In this document: piece by piece, positions 46,018-56,937 of the stretch
Position numbering within the stretch: the stretch's first letter is position 1
Layout of the letters: every line of letters starts with the position of its first letter
DNA from: Lateolabrax maculatus
Lineage: Eukaryota > Chordata > Actinopteri > Acropomatiformes > Lateolabracidae
DNA: 64,000 nucleotides
Assembly: GCA_031216445.1 (NCBI GenBank)
Contig: CM062198.1
Location: 2,790,001-2,854,000 of the forward strand
Reading direction: 5' to 3'
The notes under the pieces: model-generated
Told to the model about the DNA's origin: nothing
Database searches by the model: none
What the model saw: the letters and a program-made list of their open reading frames with translations, nothing else
Made by a program: the position numbers and the translations under genes

Positions 46018-47411
46018 TCAAGTCAAGTCAATTTTATTTGTATAGCGCCAAATCATAACAAAAGTTATCTCAAGACGCTTTCACATAGAGTAGGTCTAGA
46101 CCATACTCTTTAAAATATTATTTACAGAGACCCAACAGTTCCCACCATGAGCAAGCACTTGGCGACAGTGGTGAGGAAAAACTCCCTTTTAACAGGCAGA
46201 AACCTCGAGCTGAACCAGGCTCTGGGTGGGCGGCCATCTGCATCGACCCAGTTGGGTTGAAAGGGGAGGAGAGAGGGGGAGAGGGGAGACAGAACAGGAG
46301 GAGAGACAACAAATCAGACTAATAATAATAACAACTACAGCAGTGAGTGTGGAGCAGGAACATGGGGGCAGTAGACGGCCGGCAATCACAGATCCAGAAT
46401 CTACAGCTCCAGGGGTGGAAATACCTGCAGAAAGTGAGAAGGCGAAAAAGCACAGACAGCACAAGGACTACCAGGAAGAAATGGAGTTGGTAACTTGTAT
46501 TAGTGGGATAGGAATGCGTACAGATAGAGAGGGAGAGGAGGAGAGAGAAGCTCAGTGCATCATGGGAAGTCCCCCGGCAGTCTTAAGCCTATAACAGCAT
46601 AACTAAGGGATGGTTCAGGACTCACCTGAGCCAGCCCTAACTATAAGCTTTATCAAAAAGGAACGTTTTTAGCATACTCTTAAACGAAGAGAGGGTGTCT
46701 GCCTCCCGAACCCAAATTGGGAGCTGATTCCACAGAAGAGGAGCTTGATAACTAAAGGCTCTGGCTCCCATTCTACTTTTAGAGACTTTAGGTACCACAA
46801 GTAACCCTGCATGCTGTGAGTGTAGTGCTCTGGTGGGGTAATACGGTACTATCAGCTCTTTAAGATATGATGGTGCCTGACCAATAAGAGCTTTGTAAGT
46901 GAGGAGGACGACCTTAAATTCTATTCTAGATTTCACAGGGAGCCAGTGCAGAGAAGCTAATATCGGAGAAATATGTTCTCTTTTGCTAGTTCCTGTCAGT
47001 ACACGTGCAGCCGCATTCTGGATCAGCTGAAGAGTCTTTAGAGACTTATCGGGGCAACCCGATAATAAGGAATTACAGTAATCTAACCTAGAAGTAACAA
47101 ATGCATGAACTAGTTTTTCTGCATCTTTTTGAGACAGGATATGCCTGATTTTTACAATGTTACGTAAGTGGAAGAAGGCAGTCCTTGAAGTCTGTTTTAT
47201 ATGGGTATTAAAGGACATGTCCTGATCAAAGATTACTCCTAGACTCCTTACAGCGGTGCTAGAGGCCAGGGCAATGCCATCTAGAGTAACTATATCTATA
47301 CATAGTGCGTCTCGCAGGTGTTTAGGACCCAGAACAATAACTTCAGTTTTGTCTGAGTTTAACAGCAAGAAATTGCAGGTCATCCAGTCTTTTATGTATC
47401 TTTTTAATGTA
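46018..47411 (-). mobile_element. L2-type LINE, young 5'-truncated copy
   Basis: The copy keeps the tail, the 3' untranslated region and the last third of ORF2. A 10-bp target duplication GAATCAAAAG flanks it (46008-46017 and 47412-47421), the mark of target-primed insertion. Homology to the intact L2 stops at 47397; the 14 bp between there and the duplication are filler. Its coding part is almost identical to the intact copy, so the insertion is recent. Confidence 0.92.
46637..47397 (-). pseudogene. L2-type LINE ORF2, C-terminal fragment
   Basis: An open frame begins at DWMTCNFLLLNSDKTEVIVL, just behind the YADD box, and runs unbroken through LGVIFDQDMSFNTHIKQTSR and LHWLPVKSRIEFK to the same stop as the intact ORF2. 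The catalytic core is missing. Differences from the intact copy are few (for example HSQHAG for RSQNAG). The apparent start upstream of DWMTC lies in filler and flank. Confidence 0.85.
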
Positions 47412-47421
47412 GAATCAAAAG

Positions 47422-49079
47422 AAATATCCAAGAGTACACCTTACATTGAAGTCAATAAAAACTCATCAAGCCATATTAAATTCCTTAGTAGACACAGCGG
47501 GAGATCATTTGCATCTGGACCACTGACCAAATTCCATGACTACTTGCATATGCAGCCATGTAATTACGAATCTCATCCAGACTTCTCGTGCGAGAGAGGC
47601 CTTTATGAAACCCTCAACAAAATAGAGGCAAGGTTTGATTTCCTCTTAATTTATCACATTTGTTTTCCATAGAAGGCTCCCACAGACATTACTTCTCACA
47701 CCCTCAGAGGGATGGGTTGTATTTTTTATATTTTTTATGTAAGACTGAATAAGTGGGATAATTGCTATACATAATAAATTGTCTACCAATTTATTAAATA
47801 TTTATTTAGGCACCAAGACTTTAACATACTTATTTTAATTTAACCTGTATACTATTTGCTAGAGGCAGGTAGGGGCTGATGGCAGACCAAAAAAATCCCT
47901 AGACAATCTGGAAGGCTTTTCATGGCGCAATACACTCCAGTGGTCAGAGGACAAGGCTCACATTAGATTGCATGTCTCCATGTGATATTTCAACCTGCCA
48001 AAACATTTGCATCCTCCAACAATATATGGTAGATGAAAATGGAAGGTTTGGAAACATAGTTTTATATTTCACTAGATTTTTTTATAAATAACTTATTTTT
48101 TTGAAAATTATTTATTTTTTCAAATTAATTAATATGTTGTTGCTTTTCATAGAATGAAAGTTTACTGAAGAAAAGAATTGGAATGGTCTTTGCTTTCTTT
48201 GCTGTCTTTACTTGCAGTTATGGAAAAGCAAATGTACAAGCATGCCTTAATGTGGAGATAAAAATATGATAAAAATATATCTCCAAAAGCGGTTGGCTGA
48301 CGACCCCTTTTTCCAGGGCCAAATGCTGGTGCTCAACTTAATTTCAACAAGTAGAAAATGAGACTATGGGTCATATTGTTATTATTATTATATTGTTATT
48401 GTTTTCTACAGGGTATTTCCCAAGATTGAGAGACACCTACAGGAACAACAGTTTCACATAAAATAACAAGAGGCATACTTGAAAGATGAACTGAACAGCA
48501 TTTCTCACACTCCTCTGGGGTAAGAAGGGCAAATTGAAAGGAGACATTAATGTTTTTCAAGATCGCTCTCAATAGTGTCACAGTCCAGTGGTTGTCATTG
48601 TCCTAATGATTGGTCACCACACGTCAAGAAGGTGGGCCTTACCTGAGCATGTCAGGGGCAAACACCAAAAAGAGAGGGGAAGAGAAGGAGGAGGGTAACA
48701 AAAATAAAAAATAATTGGCATGCTGCATGGAGAAACTCAAGAATGTGATGGACAATTAATAATAGCCTTCATCCTCTAAGTATGTAAGTTTAGTTTTTCT
48801 CTGCATTTATATCTTACTTAAATGAAGTGAAACCAACGCTGAACTGTGAGCCTGGCGACACATCGGAGGACGCTGGGCCCTGCTTCTACCACCCAGTTGA
48901 GGGGAAGTGACACCGGGGAAATGAGTTGGACTCACTGAGGTTCAGGTACTTGCATTGAGTTGGCTACAAATGGCACTCAATATTTTCTGCAGCCAGTTAG
49001 TAGCTGCTGTTAATGTTATTAATTACACCTAGCGCCATCGTCAATTTACTTTAATTTGTTCAGTACTTTGGTTTTGGAC
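47422..49079. other. Unique sequence; one weak coding patch
   Basis: AT-rich. At about 48818-48910 the plus strand reads VKPTLNCEPGDTSEDAGPCF and ends HPVEGK and TGA, with a higher GC content than its surroundings, but no good acceptor precedes it. It could be a terminal exon or chance. Confidence 0.3.
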
Positions 49080-49205
49080 TAAATACAAATGACATTCCCT
49101 ACATCCTCAGCTGTGCTTGTTAATGTTAGCATGCTAACATACTAAACTAAGATGATGAATATGGTAAACATGACATTAGCATTTAGCTCTTGTTCTTAAT
49201 GTACA
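49080..49205 (-). repeat. Teleost TTAGC-type dispersed repeat fragment
   Basis: Contains TTAGCATGCTAACATACTAA, GATGATGAATATGGTAAACA and TTAGCATTTAGCTC, the same family as at 30956-31099 and 31647-31705, but a different part and a separate copy. Confidence 0.6.
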
Positions 49206-49312
49206 TAAAACCTATAAGTATCTATTTTGCAATAATCCAAACTTTTTCTGATAGTAGTAATACCATGAGTATAGAAAATGTTGCCACACTGCTGCTGTTT
49301 CCTTTCCCCAGA

Positions 49313-49441
49313 AATCATTCATTTCCAGACTGTTTCCTTGAGTTAAAGCCAGAGCCCAGAGGACAGTCTCCTCCTCTGTTGTCCGGCCCCGGAGACACAC
49401 TGCTCTCCACGCTGCTTAGGGTCTGTCACTGGATGTCTTGA
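49313..49441 (+). CDS. Candidate terminal exon, gene unknown
   Basis: A very good acceptor (TGCTGTTTCCTTTCCCCAG) ends at 49312. With one leading base, the frame reads NHSFPDCFLELKPEPRGQSP, continues PLLSGPGDTLLSTLL and ends at TGA (49439-49441). GC content is raised over exactly this stretch. No other exon of such a gene is visible, and a donor-like AGG|GTCTGT at about 49420 offers an alternative end. Treat as a weak prediction. Confidence 0.25.
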   Translation, partial: NHSFPDCFLELKPEPRGQSPPLLSGPGDTLLSTLLRVCHWMS

Positions 49442-51397
49442 TTAGCTGTTTTTATGCACTCTAATCAGTTGAGTTGTCTGCTTCGATATCTGCAAATGCA
49501 TAATATGTATTATAGTGTGTGCTGCTCTGCTTCTGTCATGTGATAGTTTAACAAGCAATGGTTCTGTCAGCCTGTGGTTATCCCTTTGGTCTGTGTGTGA
49601 GTGTCTTTGTGGTTTCTTGCTCGGCCCAGTGGGATCAGTTAGCTGTGGAATAGCTCTGATAGCAAACTGTCTAGACTGTTTCACTGAGAAAGATTGGAAA
49701 GTCAATGATACAGAGAGCTTCATTGGGGTGGAGGTGCAGTTTGGTAGGCGGGGGGGTGTAGCCCCCAGTACCTATACTGTGCTATAATGTACTGAAATGT
49801 CCCCTGTTGTTTTCAGTCTGTTGTTGTAGGTCAGTTTAGTTTGTTCAGTTCTATTCAGTATATAATAAGTGATCACAGCCTGAGTTTGGTTCTGTTTTGT
49901 TGACCTAATTTATGGGTCCAGAACTTTGTTGCAGGTTTTGTAAATAGTTTGGCTCATTGTGGGGTGAATTAAATCTTTAAATGTACCTGTGACTCCTCAT
50001 GCCTTCCAGCTCAGTCCCTCACACTGGGCTTCAGTCAAGGCCAGCAATGTCGTTTGTAATCCAGTGTGCACTCAACATACTCAGCGGATACCCAGCAAAG
50101 GTAGATATCTCACCTGGAATAATGGATGCGTCACTGATATAAAATACTGTGAGCATCAGTAATGGGAATTTGATTGAATTCTTCCCTCAGGCCTGGTTGG
50201 ATGGGATAAGCTACACAGCTTCCCCTGTGTTGTCGTTGCCCAGCGTGTTAACTCTGACTCTCCAGCACTGCGTGAACAGTCAGTAGCTGTTCAGCCCTGG
50301 GGCTGCCTCAGGATGAGGATAATTAAACTTAGGTAAGGAATGAAACAAAACAAACCATGTGTCTCTTTGAAACTGGCAGGTGAGATGACAGAAGAAATGA
50401 GGGCTGAAGTTTGTTGGCCTACTCTTTACCTAAATACTGAGGATTGTGTCCAAATCTGATTAAAATGAATTACATTTGAGCCTGAAATGTTATTACCATG
50501 GTGTCTAACGTTAGCTAGCATAATTGTTACGATTTGCAGTTGCAATAGCTCTAACAACCACATGAAAGTTTGCTAGCTACCCTGAGACGCTGTTTATGTA
50601 GCAATGTCATAATGACAGAATTGTGTGAGCCAAAGCAAGATGGGTGTCAACGTTTGTGATATTTTACGTAAGTTTAACTACGATATGTGAATTTAATGTT
50701 CATTATCTGGTGCACATTGTGTTTGTGTTCTATTTGATGAACTTTATTGTATAGTGAATGTAATGCACTCTAATACAATTTTGGGCCCAGATCTTTCTTG
50801 ACTTGTTTTTTTTTTTTTTGTGCCCTGAACTGACTTCCTCCTTAATTACTACTTTTGTAGCAGTACGATTATTTTAATTGTGTCTGTTCTATGGCAATAA
50901 GCTGTAATTGCAGCCATTGTTTTTGGACCTCAAGTTGGCCTTCATCTGAACAACAAATTTGTTTCTTTGGATCAATCTTGTTTTTTGGAATTGCACTGAA
51001 GTTTCATTATACATAATCATAGAGCTTTTCTTTTGTTTGTTGTTTGCTTCACACACAAGTTAGTTGAAGAGCAGGTCCGTTGTGTTAGCTCCGCCTACCC
51101 TCTCTGGCAGACCAACCACTGCTGGGTGATGGGAAACAGACCTGTGACAGTTTGACAGTATCAAGACATGACAAAAAAAGTGAAGAAAGGACAAATAAAT
51201 GAGACTTGGGGGTGAAAAAGTGGGTGTGACTGAATGACTGAGTGAATGAGTGTGAGAGAGAGAGATCTGAGTGTGAGGCAGTCAGTGCCAGTAAGTGGAT
51301 TTTGCTCTGCAGCCAAGAACCTCTTTAATTCATAATGCTGCAGAAGTAGCTCTCTTCCTCTCTCATCATCCATCATCTGCACGCACGTTCGCACGCA
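49442..51397. other. Unique sequence, nothing recognised
   Basis: AT-rich sequence without supported features. Confidence 0.4.
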
Positions 51398-51475
51398 AGC
51401 ACACACACACACACACCCACACACACAGACATACACACAAACACATGCACACGCACACACACACAAATACACACT
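51398..51475. repeat. CA-rich microsatellite
   Basis: Interrupted (CA)n with CACGCA and CAAACACATGCACACG units; it lies just before the second copy of the 122-bp repeat. Confidence 0.85.
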
Positions 51476-51495
51476 AAATTATACACCACAGATGC

Positions 51496-51617
51496 CCTTA
51501 TGATCACAAAAGAGAACCCCTGTCACAGAGACAAAAATTACTGACATAGATACAGTGTGGAAGGAAAAAAAATAGGAGTCTTGGGAATGGCTAGCAGTGC
51601 AGACTTCCATTTATATG
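51496..51617 (+). repeat. 122-bp dispersed repeat, copy 2
   Basis: Same length and orientation as 45633-45754, with about six substitutions. The flanks of the two copies do not match, so this looks like a transposed or duplicated unit rather than a larger duplication. Confidence 0.85.
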
Positions 51618-53081
51618 ACTGATGAGCTGAGGTGAAAGCTGCTCTATCAGGGCTGGCAGGAGGAAAAGACTGAACATTAACACGTGCACTATCAGAACAA
51701 AATATCCAGCAATATCTTCACACTTACTGCCTCAGTTTATGCCCTTCAGCGTGTTACAATCTGCAGTTTGGTTCATTCTCTGTAGGTTTCCCGTCTGTTT
51801 TTCTTTAAATATACCACCTCTATCTATTCAAAGTCAATCTATCACAGTCAAACCTGTCTCGTTCATATCAAACTGTCTAATATAAGCAATAACAAAATCT
51901 TTATATTTCAGCTTGTGTACAGGTTAAACGACATGTTAATTAGTAAGGTTATGAGGTGTTGATAGGTGTTGTTGGACTTTTAGACAAAGCCAGGCTAGCT
52001 GTTTCCCCAGCCTCCAATATTTGTACTAACTTAAGCTAATTGCCTCCCGGCTGTTAGTCCTTACTTAACACACAGACATGAATGGTGTAAATTTCATCTC
52101 CCTATCAGTAAGAACTATTTCCAAAAATGTTGAATTATTGTTTTAAAGGTAGGGGAAAATCATGATCAAATAATGAAAATGTCAACAGTACTACTACTGC
52201 TAATATGTGACTTAAGCATCCATCAAGCTTTTCAACTGCCGCACCAACACGTTACACTGCATTAAATGAACATGTCCTTACCTCCTGCATTCACATTGTC
52301 CATTAACGACAGATCAACTAATTGAGAAACCAACATTCATGCAGCCATGCCACTAGCATGGCTAAAAATCCAAATGGACAATCTGGGTAATATCTCCATT
52401 CCTACCCTTGTTTTTACTTATATACTTGTTTTGTGGAGAAAAAAAAAGGTAAAAACAAGAAGGAGGATCACTGATCTTAGTTCTTGTTGTATCCCATTAT
52501 TTACTGCTGCAATGACCCAGTTCCTTTAAATGGACCATTAAAGTTTCATCCTCTGTTTAACAGCATTAGAGAGATACAGGAGAAAGAGTGGAATTTAGCA
52601 GAAAAGATACAAATAAAACTCAAGAAACAATAAAGACAGAATTTGTTTGCTTGTACTTGTAACAGACCATGGAGAATTGCAAGACAGCAATTTACCGACT
52701 AACCACTCCATAAAGGGGCAAGAAATATCGGTAAACTCAATTTTGGTGTGTACAGCCCAAATAAAATTCTGCATTTGTTCCTGTTGTTGCTGTTTTTGGC
52801 ATTGTTATGCTGCAGTTTAACTTGAAGCAGCTCGCAATAGTAACTGCACATTTATTCTGAAAGTTTAAGTGGAAACTGGATGGTAGCCTATGTGCCCATG
52901 GTCTTCGCCCATGACCGTGGGCACAAATTTTGCAAAGGGTCTTTACCTACAATAGACACATAGGTAAAGGCCATAAGTGATAGCATATTGAGACGTCTTT
53001 GTGCCATTGGCTTTTAATCCTGAGTAAGTCCTTTTTATCCTTACAAGAAGCCTTATAGTCTTAGTGCACATGTCAAGAAGT
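51618..53081. other. Unique sequence, nothing recognised
   Basis: AT-rich sequence. A short inverted repeat, GTGCCCATGGTCTTCGCCCA against ATGACCGTGGGCAC, lies at about 52890-52924. Confidence 0.4.
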
Positions 53082-53374
53082 TGTCATGACTGGTGTGTGC
53101 AGGGTAACAGGAATACAGGGGAAAGGACACAAATGCAGATGTATGAGGCAGAGCTGTGCAGTTCAGTGATTTAATGACAAAAATAAGGGTACAAAGGCTT
53201 ACAGGATCATGAGGCAGGCAAGGGTCAAAACCAGAGAGGCAGTTTAAAAAACAGGCAAACAAAGCCAACAAGAAGCAGGCAAGAAGTATAATAATCAGGC
53301 AGAAGGTCAAACGGGCAGGCCAAGCAGGCAGAGAGAGGTTCACAGATATCAGAAAACCGAATATAGAGGTGAAA
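53082..53374 (-). mobile_element. Gypsy-type LTR fragment
   Basis: On the minus strand the end reads CATCTGCATTTGTGTCCTTT and, after about 40 bp, GTCATGACA, parallel to TGCATTTGGGTCCT and CCGTGACA of the LTR next door. The inside is C/T-rich with an ATTAAA-type signal. Only the 3' half or so is present; the other half is cut where the plus-strand LTR begins at 53375. Confidence 0.55.
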
Positions 53375-53885
53375 TGTCATGGTTTGGCATTGCCTCCTGT
53401 TTTCCCTCTTGCCCTGTGTCTTTTTCCCTTGTCTGTGTCTCTGTGTGGTGTGGCTTCTACCTGACTTGCTCCCAGCTCGCTACTGATTACAGCTCATTCA
53501 CCCCACCTGTCCAGTCTGCTCAGATGCCTTCAATCTTCTCATCAGCCTAACAGTATTTCAACCCCGGCTTTCCATCCATTCATCGCCAGATCGTTGTTGA
53601 ATTTGTGAGGTAACTAGTGTTCTTAGCCACTCTACATAGTGTGTTTTATGTACTCTATGTCTCTACCCCTGCCTGCCTGACTCATCAAGCTCCTCCAGCA
53701 ACGCTCACACCCTGCTCTGTCTGGCCATCTCGGTCATCCACCTTCGCCCTTTTACCTTCAGCCTCCTCAGCCCCATCTCAGCCCCTCACCACTTTCATTA
53801 CCTTTATCCCAGCAATAAAGATTGGATTACATCTACTCCCTTTGTTTGTGTCTGCATTTGGGTCCTGCATACTTATCCCGTGACA
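53375..53885 (+). mobile_element. Gypsy (Tf1/sushi-like) 5' LTR
   Basis: Starts TGTCATGG and ends CCCGTGACA, 511 bp. A TATA-like GTATTTC lies near 53553 and GCCAGATCGTT at 53585-53595, about 31 bp downstream, marking the likely RNA start. AATAAA is at about 53814. Directly behind the LTR, after one G, AACGATCTGGC (53887-53897) is the exact reverse complement of that start motif. A tRNA-type primer site (TGG...) is absent. This fits self-priming as in Tf1-type elements. Confidence 0.8.
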
Positions 53886-53903
53886 GAACGATCTGGCCAA
53901 ATT

Positions 53904-53957
53904 ATGGACCCAGCAGAGCAACGCACCTTTTGGAAAAGGTTTTGGAATTTGAGCTGA
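53904..53957 (+). pseudogene. Gypsy gag start, truncated
   Basis: ATG at 53904, 18 bases behind the LTR, opens MDPAEQ, the usual start of gag in fish gypsy elements of this group. The frame ends at TGA (53955-53957) after 17 codons, and gag-like sequence disappears before the SINE at 53968. The internal region of the element is therefore lost. Confidence 0.6.
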
Positions 53958-53967
53958 CAGTAGCTAA

Positions 53968-54300
53968 GCTGCTGTGGCTCAGTGGTAGAGCAGGGTCGTC
54001 CAATAACCCAAGGTTGGAGGTTCGATCCTTGCTCTCCCTCCCGAAGATTAGTGGACTGACAGCTGATGGGGCAGGCAGCCCACCTACTTGCCACGCCGAG
54101 GTGCCCCTGAGCACCCCCAATTGCTCCCCGGGCGCTGTGAACTGCTGCCCACCGCTCCAGTGTGAATATGGCACCTGTCTCTTTGTGTGACCCTGTGCAT
54201 GTGCGTGTGTGTTCGTACAGTGCCACTGGATGGGTTAAATGCGGAGAAATAATTTCACTGCTGTGATTAATAAAGTAAAATTTAAAAAAAATAAAAAAAG
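53968..54300 (+). mobile_element. tRNA-derived SINE
   Basis: The head has a pol III A box (TGGCTCAGTGGTAGAGC, 53975-53991) and B box (GGTTCGATCC, 54019-54028) at the spacing of a tRNA. A body of about 250 bp follows (GAGGTGCCCCTGAGCACCCC, ATTTCACTGCTGTGATTAAT) ending AATAAAGT and an A-rich tail to 54299. From memory this SINE type is widespread in fish. It sits where gag of the gypsy element breaks off. Confidence 0.85.
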
Positions 54301-54343
54301 CTCACTGCCTCACAATCCCACCAACGCACTCTGCTCCTGGAAA

Positions 54344-56122
54344 GTCAAGTCAAGTCAATTTTATTTGTATAGCGCCAAATCATAACAAAAGTTATCTCAA
54401 GACGCTTTCACATAGAGTAGGTCTAGACCATACTCTTTAAAAAATCATTTACAGAGACCCAACAGTTCCCACCATGAGCAAGCACTTGGCGACAGTGGTG
54501 AGGAAAAACTCCCTTTTAACAGGTAGAAACCTCGAGCAGAACCAGGCTCTGGGTGGGCGGCCATCTGCATCGACCGAGTTTGGTTGAAAGAGAGGGGGAG
54601 AGGGGAGACAGAGCAGGAGGACAGACAACAAATCGGACTAATAATAACAACTGCAGCAGTGAGTGTGGAGCAGGAACATGGGGGCAGTAGACGGCCTGCA
54701 GTCACAGATCCAGACTTTACAGCTCCAGAGGCAGAAATACCTGCAGAAAGTGAGAAGGCGAAAAAGTCTAAGCCTATAACAGCATAACTAAGGGATGGTT
54801 CAGGACTCACCTGAGCCAGCCCTAACTATAAGCTTTATCAAAAAGGAACGTTTTTAGCATACTCTTAAACGAAGAGAGGGTGTCTGCCTCCCGAACCCAA
54901 ACTGGGAGCTGATTCCACAGAAGAGGAGCTTGATAACTAAAGGCTCTGGCTCCCATTCTACTTTTAGAGACTTTAGGTACCACAAGTAACCCTGCATTCT
55001 GTGAGCGTAGTGCTCTAGTGGGGTAATACTGTACTATCAGGTCTTTAAGATATGACGGTGCCTGACCAATAAGAGCTTTCTAAGTGAAGAGGAGGATTTT
55101 AAATTCTATTCTGGATTTTACAGGGAGCCAGTGCAGAGAAGCTAATATTGGAGAATAATCGCTAATATATGTTCTCTTTTGCTAGTTCCTGTCAGTACAC
55201 GTGCAGCCACATTCTGGATCAGCTGGAGAGTCTTTAGAGACTTATCAGGGCAGTAATTACAGTAATCCAACCTAGAAGTAACAAATGCATGGAGTAGATT
55301 TTCTGCATCTTTTTGAGACAGGATATGCCTGATTTTTATAATATTACGTAAGTGGAAGAAGGCAGTCCTTGAAGTCTGTTTTATATGGGTATTAAAGGAC
55401 ATGTCCTGATCAAAGGTTACTCCTAGATTCCTTACAGCGGTGCTAAAGGCCAGGGCAATGCCATCTAGAGTAACTATATCTATAGATAGTGTGTCTCGCA
55501 GGTGTTTAGGACCCAGAACAATAACTTCAGTTTTGTCTGAGTTTAACAGCAAAAAATTGCAGGTCATCCAGTCTTTTATGTCCTTAATACATGCCTGAAG
55601 CCTGGCTAAATTATCGGTTTCATCTGACTTTATCGATAAGTATAACTGAGTATCATCTGCATAACAGTGAAAGTTTATGGAGTGTTTCCTAATAATATTG
55701 CCTAAAGGAAGCATATACAAGGTGTATAAAAGTGGACCAAGCACCGAACCTTGTGGAACTCTGTGACTAACTTCCGTGTGCACAGAGGATTCATCATTTA
55801 CATGGACAAACTGAAATCTATCTGATAAATAGGACTTAGCTTAGTGCGGGTCCTTTGACACCAATCAAATGCTTCAGTCTCTGTAATAGGATACCAAGGT
55901 CAATGGTATCGAAAGCGGCACTAAGATACAGAAACAAATCCTTTGTCTGACGCAATCAGAGGGTCATTTGTCACTTTCACCAGTGCTGTCTCTGTGTCTC
56001 TTGTGTAGAAAGTCACATAACTGATTGACGACCGCTTTCTCAAGGATTTTGGAGAGAAAGGGAAGCTAAGATATAGGTCTTTAGTTGGCTAAAAACCCTG
56101 GGTCAAGGGTAGGCTTTTTAAG
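54344..56122 (-). mobile_element. L2-type LINE, truncated and deleted
   Basis: Tail, hairpin and 3' untranslated region as in the other L2 copies, with deletions in the untranslated region (about 54770: the GAACTACCAGG-type block is missing) and in the RT part. Homology to the intact element ends at 56122 (GGCTTTTTAAGAG). Flanking GAAAG at both ends may be a 5-bp target duplication. Confidence 0.88.
55142..55783 (-). pseudogene. L2-type LINE ORF2 fragment with YADD box
   Basis: The minus strand keeps a 213-codon frame from HTEVSHRVPQGSVLGPLLYT through CYADDTQLYLSIKSDET and LLNSDKTEVIVLG to KREHIL, then leaves the family frame by a small insertion near 55155. Further upstream the frame is broken: the LDLSAAFDTIDH block is cut by a deletion near 55925. 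The YADD box is intact, but motif A is not. Confidence 0.8.
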
Positions 56123-56664
56123 AGAAAGGATCTCGATTCAGCTACGCTACTTCAAGGAGAGGCCGTGGATGATTCATTTTGTTCCCCACTTGGATATTGT
56201 TAAGAAGAAGCTTAATCAATACCTGGAAAACAACTTTGTAGACTTCCCTGTAGTCTCCCAGCGTGCTTCCTCTCGAGTGCAGTCCTCTTCTCCTGCCCAA
56301 ACATCTCCTTGGGACTAATGGGAATAATTGCACGTCTTGCCCATAATTTTTCTGGCACACATTTGCTGTAACCAATGAGGTTTTTTATAAGGAGCCAAAA
56401 TTTCTAGATTCCCTAAAATGTTTCTGGAAAAAAAGACCCTGCCATTGCACGGTTGGTGGCACAGGCCAAGTGGCAGGGCTGTGCTCCTGCCTCCCAGCCA
56501 GCCCCCCAACCTATTTACCAGCCTGCTCCTCCGTCTGCTCACAATCAGCCTGCCACGCCAACAATTAGGCTAGGTTTTGTGAGCCTGCACCCATTCCTGG
56601 GTACCCGCTTGGCCCTGGGAGGTCCTCAAAGCCACCAGACTCCCAGGTTTCAGGGAAGGAAACC
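56123..56664 (+). other. Unidentified sequence between L2 and LTR piece
   Basis: GC-richer than its flanks. One frame is rich in Pro, Gln and Ala (QPAPQPIYQPAPPSAHNQPA), another reads RYFKERPWMIHFVPHLDIVK; neither matches a family I recognise. It joins abruptly to part of the 547-bp LTR at 56665, so it may be a rearranged internal piece of a retroelement. Confidence 0.3.
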
Positions 56665-56793
56665 CAGTACGCTGTGATTCACATGTGGTGTTTCCCTTTT
56701 CTCCTCAATCGAGCTTCAATAAATATTCCTGTGTAAGACATCCAGGTCTCCTGAAACTTCTTGTGAGAGTGAACCAGTTCTAAGATTTCCTTC
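56665..56793 (+). mobile_element. 3' part of the 547-bp ERV-type LTR
   Basis: CAGTACGCTGTGATTCACAT through AATAAATATTCCTGTG to TTCCTTCACA matches the last 129 bp of the LTRs at 21444 and 31100. It continues into the same teleost repeat and at the same junction (GTTAC) as the copy at 31100, so it derives from duplication of that locus rather than from a new insertion. Confidence 0.8.
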
Positions 56794-56937
56794 ACAGTTA
56801 CCATTGTCATTGTTAGCACATTGCTATGCTGAGGTTAGCTCGAAGCATTTAAAGTAGCTTTAAGCACAGCCTTACAGGCTGCTAGCATGGCTGTAGACCC
56901 AGAGTCTTGATTAAGGCTGTTTCCCAAAGACAATTAC
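56794..56937 (+). repeat. Teleost TTAGC-type repeat, duplicated piece
   Basis: Reverse complement of 30956-31099 with few changes (CATTGTCATTGTTAGCACAT; GCTGCTAGCATGGCTGTAGA). Broken at 56937 by an inserted LTR. Confidence 0.8.
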
